NCBI GenBank assembly: GCA_963972425.1
Contig: CAXAUF010000094.1
Span: 1 to 5,512 of the forward strand
From: Algorimicrobium sp002414705
GTDB taxonomy: Bacteria; Bacteroidota; Bacteroidia; Flavobacteriales; Flavobacteriaceae
Reading direction: 5' to 3'
DNA length: 5,512 nucleotides
In this document: one piece after another, positions 1 to 5,512 of the stretch
How positions within the stretch are numbered: position 1 is the stretch's first letter
Layout: every line of letters begins with the position of its first letter
The notes under the pieces: generated by a model
Database searches by the model: none
Seen by the model: the letters and a program-made list of their open reading frames with translations, nothing else
What the model was told of the DNA's origin: nothing
Position numbers and translations under genes: made by a program

Positions 1-393
1 AAACCTTATTCCTCGTTTTTGAAAAAAGCATCCATTAAACGAAATTTCAAAACGATAACTATTGGTTTAACTGCTGAGCGCGAAACGATATACGAACGAA
101 TAAATAAACGTGTGGATATTATGATGCAGGAAGGGTTACTAGAAGAAGTAAAAAATCTTCAAACCAAGTCTGATTTAAATGCATTAAATACGGTTGGTTA
201 TAAAGAGCTTTTCAATTATTTAGATGGTGAATGGACTTTAGATTTTGCTATTTCAGAAATTAAAAAAAATAGTCGTCGTTTTGCTAAAAGACAACTTACT
301 TGGTTTAAACGAAATGAAGATTCACTTTGGTTTGATTATAAAACCGACTCTAAAACAATTATAACAGCTATAGAAGCAGAATTAAGTGCATAA
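1..393 (+). CDS. miaA: tRNA dimethylallyltransferase MiaA, C-terminal part (5' end outside window)
   Basis: MiaA transfers a dimethylallyl group from dimethylallyl diphosphate to N6 of A37 in tRNAs that read codons starting with U; this i6A is the precursor of ms2i6A. The frame is open from base 1, so the gene enters from the left. A TTG at 19 is an internal Leu codon, not a start. About 130 codons remain of a family that usually has about 300 residues, so the P-loop and most of the catalytic core are missing here. Family signatures seen are KPYSSF at the window start, the RETIYERINKRVD segment (visible residues about 27-39), NALNTVGYKELF (about 60-71) and NSRRFAKRQLTWF (about 90-102). The C-terminus is complete, and the TAA stop runs into a terminator palindrome. 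The gene converges on the two-component operon. Identity is secure from these motifs; only the upstream part is unseen. Confidence 0.95.
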   Translation, partial: KPYSSFLKKASIKRNFKTITIGLTAERETIYERINKRVDIMMQEGLLEEVKNLQTKSDLNALNTVGYKELFNYLDGEWTLDFAISEIKKNSRRFAKRQLTWFKRNEDSLWFDYKTDSKTIITAIEAELSA

Positions 394-421
394 AAAAGCC
401 AGCTAATTAGCTGGCTTTTTT
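392..421. terminator. bidirectional rho-independent terminator between miaA and the response regulator gene
   Basis: This is a perfect 30-bp palindrome with its centre between 406 and 407. The arms are six A/T pairs outside a GC-richer core, GCCAGCTAA paired with TTAGCTGGC. Each strand therefore reads a stem followed by a run of six T. It begins within the miaA stop codon and lies 27 nt past the response regulator stop, so it can end both convergent transcripts. The rest of the 55-bp gap (422-448) shows nothing further. Confidence 0.9.
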
Positions 422-448
422 CATATAGTTTTATGTACATACTATAAT

Positions 449-1165
449 TTAATCTTCAGTTTCCGTATTTACTACCAATCTAAATCCTTCTCCGTGAATA
501 TTAAGAATTTCTACTTTTGGATCTAGTTTTAAATACTTACGCAGTTTGGCAATATAAACATCCATACTTCGTGAGGTAAAGTAATTATCATCACGCCATA
601 TTTTGGTTAAAGCCAATTCACGTGGCATTAAATCGTTTTCATGTAAAGCTAATAAACGTAAGAGCTCATTTTCTTTAGGCGATAATTTAACTTGCTCTCC
701 ACCATTATACGTTAAAAAACGAAGTTTAGAATTTAATTCAAATCCACCAATTGTAAATTGAAATTGCTTACTATCTGAAACCGTTTCAGTTGCCTTACGC
801 TGCATGATAGCTTTTATTTTCATCAATAAAACTTCACTATCAAATGGTTTATTTAAATAATCATCTGCTCCTACTTTATACCCTTTTAAAACATCTTCCT
901 TCATAGCTTTTGCTGTCAGGAAAACAATAGGTACTTCGGTATTTTTTTCACGAATTTCTTTAGCAAGTGTAAAGCCATCTTTATAGGGCATCATCACGTC
1001 TAATATGCACAAATCGAAATCGTCTTTTTTAAATTTTTCAAAGCCCTCCATGCCGTTTTTGGCATGAGTAACGTCATAATCATTCATCATTAAATAATCC
1101 TTTAAAATGGTTCCAAAATTTGGATCATCTTCTACCAATAAGATTTTTTTGTTTTGTTCTGTCAT
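449..1165 (-). CDS. OmpR/PhoB-family response regulator (RprY-like)
   Basis: This is a DNA-binding response regulator of 238 residues, expected to be phosphorylated by the sensor kinase encoded just upstream. The receiver domain covers about residues 6-122, with the acidic pair Asp13/Asp14, the phospho-acceptor Asp56 in ILDVMMP, the switch Thr84 in VFLTAK, and Lys106 in NKPF. A winged-helix effector domain covers about 135-232: LSPKENELLRLL starts the fold, SRSMDVYIAKLRKYL is the recognition helix region, and HGEGFRLV forms the wing. The effector domain resembles the RprY group of Bacteroidota regulators; that subgroup call is from memory of the family and its target genes are unknown. The ATG at 1165 places the receiver at the usual distance from the N-terminus. 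The kinase gene ends 5 nt upstream, so the two are almost certainly co-transcribed. All phosphorylation residues are intact. Confidence 0.95.
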   Translation of the reverse strand: MTEQNKKILLVEDDPNFGTILKDYLMMNDYDVTHAKNGMEGFEKFKKDDFDLCILDVMMPYKDGFTLAKEIREKNTEVPIVFLTAKAMKEDVLKGYKVGADDYLNKPFDSEVLLMKIKAIMQRKATETVSDSKQFQFTIGGFELNSKLRFLTYNGGEQVKLSPKENELLRLLALHENDLMPRELALTKIWRDDNYFTSRSMDVYIAKLRKYLKLDPKVEILNIHGEGFRLVVNTETED

Positions 1166-1170
1166 AGCTT

Positions 1171-2748
1171 TTACGATATTAATGGAAGTTTTATAATAAA
1201 GGTACTTCCTTTTTCTTTTTCACTTTCTACGGAAATGTGACCTTGATGATCTTCAACCATACGCTTTACGTATGCCAATCCTAACCCATGTCCTTTTACG
1301 TTATGTATATTTCCTGTGTGTTCTCTATAAAATTTTTCAAACACATGTTTTTGAGCGGCTTTACCCATACCACTTCCTTGATCTTTAATTTTTAAAATAA
1401 TATTGTTACCAACATTTTCAGTAAAAACATCAATTTTTGGAGACTCTGGAGAATACTTTACAGCATTATCCAAAATATTAACTAGTACATTAGTAAAATG
1501 TGTATCATTTGCTAAAACCGATGTTTGTTCTGCATTTAAATGTGTATGAATATACCCTTTTCTGTCTTCTACAATTAATTCAATATGTGTAATTGCATCT
1601 TCAATTAATTCATGTAAATCCGCACGATCTTTACTAATATTTAATTCGTTTTTTTCTAGTTTAGATATTCTTAAAACGTTTTCTACTTGTGCATGCATAC
1701 GCTTATTTTCATCACGTATCATTTGCAAATACCTCGCTACACGCTCTTTATCATCAATAACTTTTGGATTTTTAATGGCATCCAATGCTAAATTAATAGT
1801 TGCTATTGGTGTTTTAAATTCATGTGTCATGTTATTAATGAAATCTGATTTAATTTCAGAAATTTTACGTTGCCTAAACAATTGTAATAACGCACTAGAG
1901 TAAGCAATGATAATAATGGATGTAAAAATTATTGATAATAAGGTCATCCTAATTATAGACGACTGTATAAACTTACTTCGTTTTGGAAAATCTACTAATA
2001 ATTTATAATTATTTCTATCCACTTCGTTTGTGAAAATTGGAATGCTAAATGTAGCTCCTTTTTGCAATTCGAAATTATCACTTTGAATTTTTGTTGCTAA
2101 ATCATTACTATAAATTGCAAACTCATAATCTAAATCGATATTATCTTCTTTGAGCTTTTTTGATAGTAATTGTTTAATTTGTTCTTCCTTAACGCGTTTA
2201 TGAATAGGAATTCTGCTTGCTAAACCTCTAAATGCTTCATCAAAATTAATGCGTTCTGCAACAGACATGCGTCCGCTTTTCATTAAACTTAAAACAGGAT
2301 TATTTGAAGTTAAATCAGTATCAGTACCTGCCTGATTACTATAAACTTTAGCTTCAGAGCTTCCTATGATACGTTTAATATTAAGGCTATCTAAACCGAT
2401 GTCAAAGAGCGAAGAAGATAATTTGTGATTCTCTTCCAAAATGCCACTTCTATATATAAAAGTTTCATTTGTATCATTAATTTGAGAAACAATAAATAAT
2501 TTTGAAATAGCTACCGTATCTGCTTGTTTCTTTTCATCAATTAGCGTTTGATACTTTTTATAATAGCTACTCATCTCCGTTTCTTCTATTTGACGGGATG
2601 CGTAACTTAATGCCTTTTTTACATTAAAATTAAACTGATCATCCTCGTTTTTTATAGAATTATTGATGTAATAAGCTTGAACAAAAATTATACCAACAAG
2701 CGATAAACTCATTAATAATAATAATATGATGAATAGCTTTTTGCTCAT
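1171..2748 (-). CDS. membrane sensor histidine kinase, HAMP-less (RprX-like)
   Basis: This is a sensor kinase of 525 residues that should autophosphorylate on His and pass the phosphate to the adjacent regulator. Transmembrane helix 1 is about residues 5-27. A periplasmic region of about 240 residues follows, with no sensor fold I recognise and rich in Lys, Asn and Ser. Transmembrane helix 2 is about 267-290. The HisKA domain begins almost at once: H-box NNMTHEFKTP with phospho-acceptor His309. The HATPase domain is complete, with N-box NILDNAVKYSP (about 424-434), G1 DQGSGMG (456-462), F-box FEKFYR (470-475) and G2 GHGLGL (486-491). Only a few residues separate helix 2 from HisKA, so there is no room for a HAMP linker. 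The start is supported by the N-terminal charge-plus-helix pattern. The gene follows coaE after 70 bp that contain a candidate promoter and repeats. The input signal cannot be told from sequence. Confidence 0.95.
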   Translation of the reverse strand: MSKKLFIILLLLMSLSLVGIIFVQAYYINNSIKNEDDQFNFNVKKALSYASRQIEETEMSSYYKKYQTLIDEKKQADTVAISKLFIVSQINDTNETFIYRSGILEENHKLSSSLFDIGLDSLNIKRIIGSSEAKVYSNQAGTDTDLTSNNPVLSLMKSGRMSVAERINFDEAFRGLASRIPIHKRVKEEQIKQLLSKKLKEDNIDLDYEFAIYSNDLATKIQSDNFELQKGATFSIPIFTNEVDRNNYKLLVDFPKRSKFIQSSIIRMTLLSIIFTSIIIIAYSSALLQLFRQRKISEIKSDFINNMTHEFKTPIATINLALDAIKNPKVIDDKERVARYLQMIRDENKRMHAQVENVLRISKLEKNELNISKDRADLHELIEDAITHIELIVEDRKGYIHTHLNAEQTSVLANDTHFTNVLVNILDNAVKYSPESPKIDVFTENVGNNIILKIKDQGSGMGKAAQKHVFEKFYREHTGNIHNVKGHGLGLAYVKRMVEDHQGHISVESEKEKGSTFIIKLPLIS

Positions 2749-2752
2749 CGTT

Positions 2753-2760
2753 CAAAATTA
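2753..2760 (-). promoter_or_regulatory. candidate Bacteroidota -7 promoter box for the kinase-regulator operon
   Basis: On the minus strand this reads TAATTTTG, an exact match to the Bacteroidota -7 consensus TAnnTTTG. It ends 4 nt before the kinase ATG, so transcription would begin at or very near the start codon. I see no TTTG at the usual distance upstream; the region 2779-2785 reads TAAGATA-like sequence. The -33 half is therefore weak or absent, and a regulator might be needed. The box shares three bases (2758-2760) with the first TTAACATT repeat. Chance occurrence in AT-rich DNA is possible. Confidence 0.4.
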
Positions 2761-2815
2761 ACATTTTAACATTTAGCTATCTTAGCATTTAACCTTACAT
2801 TAACAAAAATGTTAA
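2758..2815. repeat. cluster of TTAACATT-like repeats plus an inverted repeat upstream of the kinase gene
   Basis: The + strand carries TTAACATT at 2758-2765, directly repeated at 2766-2773. A degenerate 8-bp unit TAGCTATC (2774-2781) follows, then TTAGCATT at 2782-2789, all in the same 8-bp register. Further TTAAC cores start at 2789 (TTAACC) and 2800 (TTAACA), 11 bp apart. The last core is the left arm of a perfect inverted repeat, TTAACA-AAAA-TGTTAA (2800-2815). OmpR/PhoB-family regulators commonly bind tandem direct repeats, so this could be an operator for autoregulation by the downstream regulator. The binding partner is inference. The 8-bp spacing is shorter than the 10-11 bp usual for that family. 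Confidence 0.45.
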
Positions 2816-2818
2816 AAT

Positions 2819-3412
2819 TTAAGAGGCTTTAATAGCTTTAAGAAGTTGCTTGTGTACGGTAAGCACTTGATTTTTGGTGGATTGTAAGTCGTTATTCACT
2901 ATAACATAATTTGCCATTTCCCTTTTTTCTTCTTCTGGCATTTGATTTTTGATTATAGCAATTACTTGGTCTTTTGTTCTACCATCACGCTCCATGACAC
3001 GTAGTATTCTAACTGGTTCTGGAGCTGTTACCAAAATGGTATAATCACAATTTTTTTCGCCTCCATGTTCAAATAAAATAGCTGTTTCTTTTAACACATA
3101 ATCCGTTTGTTGCTTTTCTGCCCACTTTTTAAAATGACTTGCTACTTTAGGATGTACAATACTATTCATAGCTTTTAGCAAATTTTTATCATTAAAAATG
3201 GCTTGTGCTATAAATGGTCTATTCAGTTTTTGTTCGCTGTAAGCATCTTCACCAAATAGAGCTATCAGTTTACGTTTAATAATTTTAGAGCGATTCATGA
3301 GCGCTTTTGCTTCAGAATCGGCAATGTAGGTTGGAATGCCTATTTCCGCAAATAGTTTTGCTACTGTAGTTTTTCCACTACCAATTCCTCCTGTTAAACC
3401 CACTAGTATCAT
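2819..3412 (-). CDS. coaE: dephospho-CoA kinase
   Basis: CoaE catalyses the last step of coenzyme A synthesis, ATP-dependent phosphorylation of the 3'-hydroxyl of the ribose of dephospho-CoA, in the cytoplasm. The protein has 197 residues, the normal length for the family. It opens with a P-loop, GLTGGIGSGKTT (residues 5-16, Lys14), immediately after the start Met, which fixes the start. Other family marks are the substrate-side YIADSEA with Asp32, LNRPFIAQAIF (63-73), the IVHP motif (85-88), KETAILFE (108-115), the lid segment ERDGRTKDQ (141-149) with NQMPEEEK (156-163), and ANYVIVNN (167-174). The start overlaps the YbbR gene stop by 4 nt (ATGA), indicating translational coupling. The product is a housekeeping enzyme with no missing residues. 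No GC-rich terminator follows it, so some transcripts may continue into the kinase gene. Confidence 0.97.
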   Translation of the reverse strand: MILVGLTGGIGSGKTTVAKLFAEIGIPTYIADSEAKALMNRSKIIKRKLIALFGEDAYSEQKLNRPFIAQAIFNDKNLLKAMNSIVHPKVASHFKKWAEKQQTDYVLKETAILFEHGGEKNCDYTILVTAPEPVRILRVMERDGRTKDQVIAIIKNQMPEEEKREMANYVIVNNDLQSTKNQVLTVHKQLLKAIKAS

Positions 3413-4374
3413 TCTGTTATAATATATTCAATTTGATCTTGATTAATTTTAACATGTCGTAAAACCTTTGGCTGCCTTGTTAACCTTGGAATTAGAAAGG
3501 TTTGATTTTTTGATACTTCAGAAAAATCGCAAATAATTTCAAAATCAGATGCTGTTATAGATTTATAATTTGATAAACTTGTATAATATGAAACGCTTAT
3601 TTTCTTTGGATAATATTTCAAATTAATAGTTTCTGGAACATTAATAACCGTTACTGGAATTTTTAAAGTGCCTTCCGTAAACTTTGTAACAGCACCTTCA
3701 ACTTGAACTTGAGTATTTGAGAATGTGATATCATTCTGGTTTTGTGGTAATTTTAAAGAAACGGTTGTTGTAATATCTTTATTAACATCTTGAAGCTTTA
3801 AAGTATCGGTTTCAAAAAATTTAATGTCTGAAATTAAGACGTTTGGTCCTATAATTTTAATAGAATCTGGAGTGATTTTAAAAGAATTTAAAATATCATA
3901 ACCAATAGCATAGTTTACTTTCGCGTTAATTTTAATAGGAACTTTTTTTATAGCATTAACATCGTATTTAAAGTATAATGTATCTGGATTAATATTTACA
4001 ACCTCTACAGATTTATCAAACTGTGAAATAATATCTAAAAAAGCTGTGTTTTTATTCCACAAATAAAAGCTATCTGTTTTTGTAATATTCTGACTAAAAT
4101 CGATTTCTATTTTTGGGTTTTCAAAATAATATTTTAAAAGATTAAAACCTTGTGTTTTTAAACTCACTCTCAAGCTATTTTGGGTTTCATTAAATATAAC
4201 ATCTGCCTCTGGGACATTTACTTTATTTATTTGAAATGTAATCGTATTTACATAGGTTTTAGATAACTTCATTAAAATAAGAACACAAAAGGACATGATT
4301 AAGAATAAAAAAAACACATGGATTCTTTTATTCTTTATACCCTTTAATATTTTAGATTTTATGTTGTTGATCAT
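3409..4374 (-). CDS. YbbR-domain membrane-anchored protein
   Basis: The 321-residue protein has a short basic cytoplasmic N-terminus (KSKILKGIKNKR), one transmembrane helix (about residues 19-37) and a long extracytoplasmic part, as in YbbR-like proteins. The part outside the membrane is beta-rich with repeated YbbR-type units: a segment around 45-140, KKVPIKIN (143-150) leading to ITPDSIKIIGP (167-177), and TLKIPVTVINVP (236-247) leading to YYPKKISVSYY (254-264). In Bacillus the YbbR protein (CdaR) modulates the c-di-AMP synthase CdaA; whether this applies in Bacteroidota is not shown, and no cyclase gene is in this window. The gene has ATGA overlaps at both ends, with the glycosyltransferase upstream and coaE downstream. 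The domain family is recognised from its repeat pattern and architecture. The cellular role is unknown; an envelope function is an inference. Confidence 0.85.
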   Translation of the reverse strand: MINNIKSKILKGIKNKRIHVFFLFLIMSFCVLILMKLSKTYVNTITFQINKVNVPEADVIFNETQNSLRVSLKTQGFNLLKYYFENPKIEIDFSQNITKTDSFYLWNKNTAFLDIISQFDKSVEVVNINPDTLYFKYDVNAIKKVPIKINAKVNYAIGYDILNSFKITPDSIKIIGPNVLISDIKFFETDTLKLQDVNKDITTTVSLKLPQNQNDITFSNTQVQVEGAVTKFTEGTLKIPVTVINVPETINLKYYPKKISVSYYTSLSNYKSITASDFEIICDFSEVSKNQTFLIPRLTRQPKVLRHVKINQDQIEYIITE

Positions 4375-5378
4375 TTGCTTTTAAAAAATAATTGAGGGAA
4401 AATTTCCTCTGGTTTTTTATTACTAATTCTCAAGATTGTTATGGACTTTAAAAAATTGAATCCATATCCTGTAAACTGAATCATGGTTGCAAAAATGGAT
4501 TGAATTGCAATTTTTAAACTTCGTGTGCTACGCAAAGCAATTAAAAATACGACTAAAAAATAGATTCCGTAAAGTGCTAATAATTGAAAATAACTAAAAA
4601 CAGCTAAAACAAAAGCAACTAATAAGCCTAAAATAAATAGTGATGGAAACCAATAAGTTATTTTTTTAGTTTCTGGATGCCACCTATTTAATATGGGACG
4701 AACCAATCCAAATTTGGATACTTGCTTATAAAATTTGGTCCAAGAAATGCGACGCTTATGATACACAAAAGCCTCGGAAATTAGTGCTGTTTGGTATCCT
4801 AATTTCCAAAGTCTTATGGAAAGATCTGGATCTTCACCTGGATGGATATTTCCAAAACCACCCGTTTTAATAAAGGCATCTTTTGAGAGTCCCATATTAA
4901 AACTTCGCGGCTGAAACTTATTAATTTGCTTCTTATTTCCTCTAATTCCGCCTGTTGTAATAAAAGCGGTCATAGTGAAATTAATAGCTTTTTGTAAATC
5001 GCTAAAATTTTCGTGAGCAGCATCTGGACCTCCAAAACAATCAATAAAATTGTTCTTTAAAAATGAAGTCACTATATGTAAGTAATCAGGAGGTAAAATA
5101 CAATCAGAATCTAAAATAATAAAATAGTTCCCTTTAGCATGCTGCATACCAAAATTTCTGGAGTCTCCAGGTCCCGAATTCGCTTTTGTGAAATAGGAAA
5201 TATGTAGTTGTTCTTGATATCTTTTTATTACATCCTCCGATGTCTTGGTTGAACCATCTTCGACTATAACTATTTCGAAATTTTTATGCAAATTTAGATT
5301 TCTGAAACTATGTAACAGCTCGTCTATTTCATTCGGACGATTAAAAACTGGTATAATAAAAGAAAATTCTAATTGCAT
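4371..5378 (-). CDS. family 2 glycosyltransferase with C-terminal membrane segments
   Basis: This is a GT-A fold glycosyltransferase of 335 residues, expected to transfer a sugar from a nucleotide-sugar donor on the inner face of the membrane. The N-terminal strand FSFIIPVFNRP (residues 5-15) begins right after the start, which supports the ATG at 5378. VIVEDGS (37-43) binds the nucleotide, and NSGPGDSRN (67-75) and the DSD metal motif (90-92) follow. GEDPDLSIRLWKLGY (181-195) carries the acidic pair expected for the catalytic base. Two or three hydrophobic helices lie at about 244-263, 267-283 and perhaps 290-310, then a basic tail, so the enzyme is membrane-associated. Its acceptor and sugar cannot be predicted; polysaccharide, lipid or protein glycosylation are all possible. 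The stop overlaps the YbbR gene start (ATGA), and it is the first gene of the apparent operon. All core motifs are present. Confidence 0.93.
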   Translation of the reverse strand: MQLEFSFIIPVFNRPNEIDELLHSFRNLNLHKNFEIVIVEDGSTKTSEDVIKRYQEQLHISYFTKANSGPGDSRNFGMQHAKGNYFIILDSDCILPPDYLHIVTSFLKNNFIDCFGGPDAAHENFSDLQKAINFTMTAFITTGGIRGNKKQINKFQPRSFNMGLSKDAFIKTGGFGNIHPGEDPDLSIRLWKLGYQTALISEAFVYHKRRISWTKFYKQVSKFGLVRPILNRWHPETKKITYWFPSLFILGLLVAFVLAVFSYFQLLALYGIYFLVVFLIALRSTRSLKIAIQSIFATMIQFTGYGFNFLKSITILRISNKKPEEIFPQLFFKSK

Positions 5379-5382
5379 ATAG

Positions 5383-5390
5383 CAAATGTA
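5383..5390 (-). promoter_or_regulatory. candidate Bacteroidota -7 promoter box for the glycosyltransferase-ybbR-coaE operon
   Basis: On the minus strand this reads TACATTTG, an exact match to TAnnTTTG, ending 4 nt before the glycosyltransferase ATG. A TTTG (5414-5417 on the minus strand) lies 23 nt upstream and could serve as the -33 element. That spacing is at or beyond the long end, and the TTTG falls in the loop of the preceding gene's terminator. The T-rich tract of that terminator (5400-5408) also fits a loose -33 region. Use of this box would give a leaderless or nearly leaderless mRNA. Confidence 0.45.
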
Positions 5391-5399
5391 ATTAAACGC

Positions 5400-5429
5400 A
5401 AAAAAAAACCACGCAAATGCGTGGTTTTT
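5400..5429 (-). terminator. rho-independent terminator of the gene entering from the right
   Basis: An 11-bp stem pairs 5404-5414 with 5419-5429 around a 4-nt loop; its GC core is CCACGC/GCGTGG. On the minus strand it is followed by nine T residues (5400-5408, partly in the stem). It sits 24 nt past the stop of the probable T9SS cargo gene, so it ends that transcript and separates it from the glycosyltransferase operon. The T run on the + strand is only five long, so the main direction is minus. Confidence 0.88.
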
Positions 5430-5453
5430 AAATATATTATTTAGAATTAATTT

Positions 5454-5512
5454 TTAGTTCTTAATAATACGGATTGTTTCAGTTGTATTATTAATCATTA
5501 CCTTAACAAAGT
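5454..5512 (-). CDS. C-terminal end of a probable T9SS type A sorting-domain protein (partial)
   Basis: Reading the minus strand from the right edge gives 18 complete codons, FVKVMINNTTETIRIIKN, then TAA at 5454-5456. The two edge bases AC fit a Tyr codon, which would give YFVKV. This is the usual ending of the type A C-terminal sorting domain of the type IX secretion system: a (V)YFVKV-type strand, a polar turn (NNTTE), and a final strand ending in Lys (IRIIKN). Such proteins pass the outer membrane and are released or anchored at the cell surface after the domain is cut off. A terminator starts 24 nt downstream, which supports a real gene end. The functional domain lies outside the window, so its activity is unknown. 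The call rests on few residues and could be wrong. Confidence 0.7.
   Translation of the reverse strand, partial: FVKVMINNTTETIRIIKN

Noticed and set aside
19..21. TTG as the start codon of a separate 124-residue gene
   Set aside because: The frame is open to base 1, and the residues before it (KPYSSF) are part of the conserved MiaA sequence, so the TTG is an internal Leu codon.
2758..2789. Tandem 8-bp repeats as a CRISPR array or mobile-element end
   Set aside because: The units are far too short for CRISPR repeats, have no spacers, and no transposase, target duplication or integrase gene is nearby.
2800..2815. Inverted repeat just after coaE as a rho-independent terminator
   Set aside because: The stem is only 6 bp with a single GC pair, and no T run follows it on the minus strand. 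A protein-binding dyad or chance in AT-rich DNA is more likely.
5399..5402. TTTG (minus strand) next to the glycosyltransferase -7 box as its -33 element
   Set aside because: It lies only 8 nt upstream of the -7 box, much too close for the Bacteroidota promoter spacing.
1..5512. A new defence, secretion or biosynthetic system encoded by the window as a whole
   Set aside because: All full-length genes belong to known families with intact motifs, and the grouping looks like core chromosome with operon packing, without signs of transfer such as integrases, tRNA att sites or a shift in base composition.

Overview
The window looks like chromosome of a low-GC member of the Bacteroidota, most likely the family Flavobacteriaceae. 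The evidence is AT-rich coding sequence, TAnnTTTG-type promoter boxes instead of -35/-10 elements, no clear Shine-Dalgarno sequences, a partial gene ending like a type IX secretion (T9SS) C-terminal sorting domain, and an RprXY-like two-component pair. The species cannot be fixed from the sequence.

Layout from left to right. Positions 1-393 (+) hold the C-terminal part of MiaA, the tRNA dimethylallyltransferase, cut by the window edge. A perfect 30-bp palindrome (392-421) lies between it and the convergent genes that follow and should terminate transcription in both directions. Everything else is on the minus strand. In transcription order from the right edge these are: the end of a probable T9SS-secreted protein (5454-5512) with its own terminator (5400-5429); a family 2 glycosyltransferase with C-terminal membrane segments (5378-4371); a YbbR-domain, membrane-anchored protein (4374-3409); dephospho-CoA kinase CoaE (3412-2819); a 70-bp spacer with repeated TTAACATT-like motifs; a HAMP-less sensor histidine kinase (2748-1171); and an OmpR-family response regulator (1165-449).

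The glycosyltransferase, YbbR and CoaE genes are joined by two ATGA stop/start overlaps and are probably one translationally coupled operon. The kinase and regulator genes are 5 nt apart and form a second unit. That unit is either read through from the first or started from its own promoter in the repeat-rich spacer. Both units have a TAnnTTTG box exactly 4 nt before the first start codon, which would give leaderless or nearly leaderless mRNAs.

The genes are ordinary core functions: tRNA modification, CoA synthesis, envelope glycosylation and signalling. I see no mobile element, CRISPR array, defence system, RNA gene or clearly new multi-gene system. The points worth a second look are regulatory: the repeat cluster upstream of the kinase and the two promoter boxes hard against start codons. 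No gene-free stretch exceeds 75 bp.
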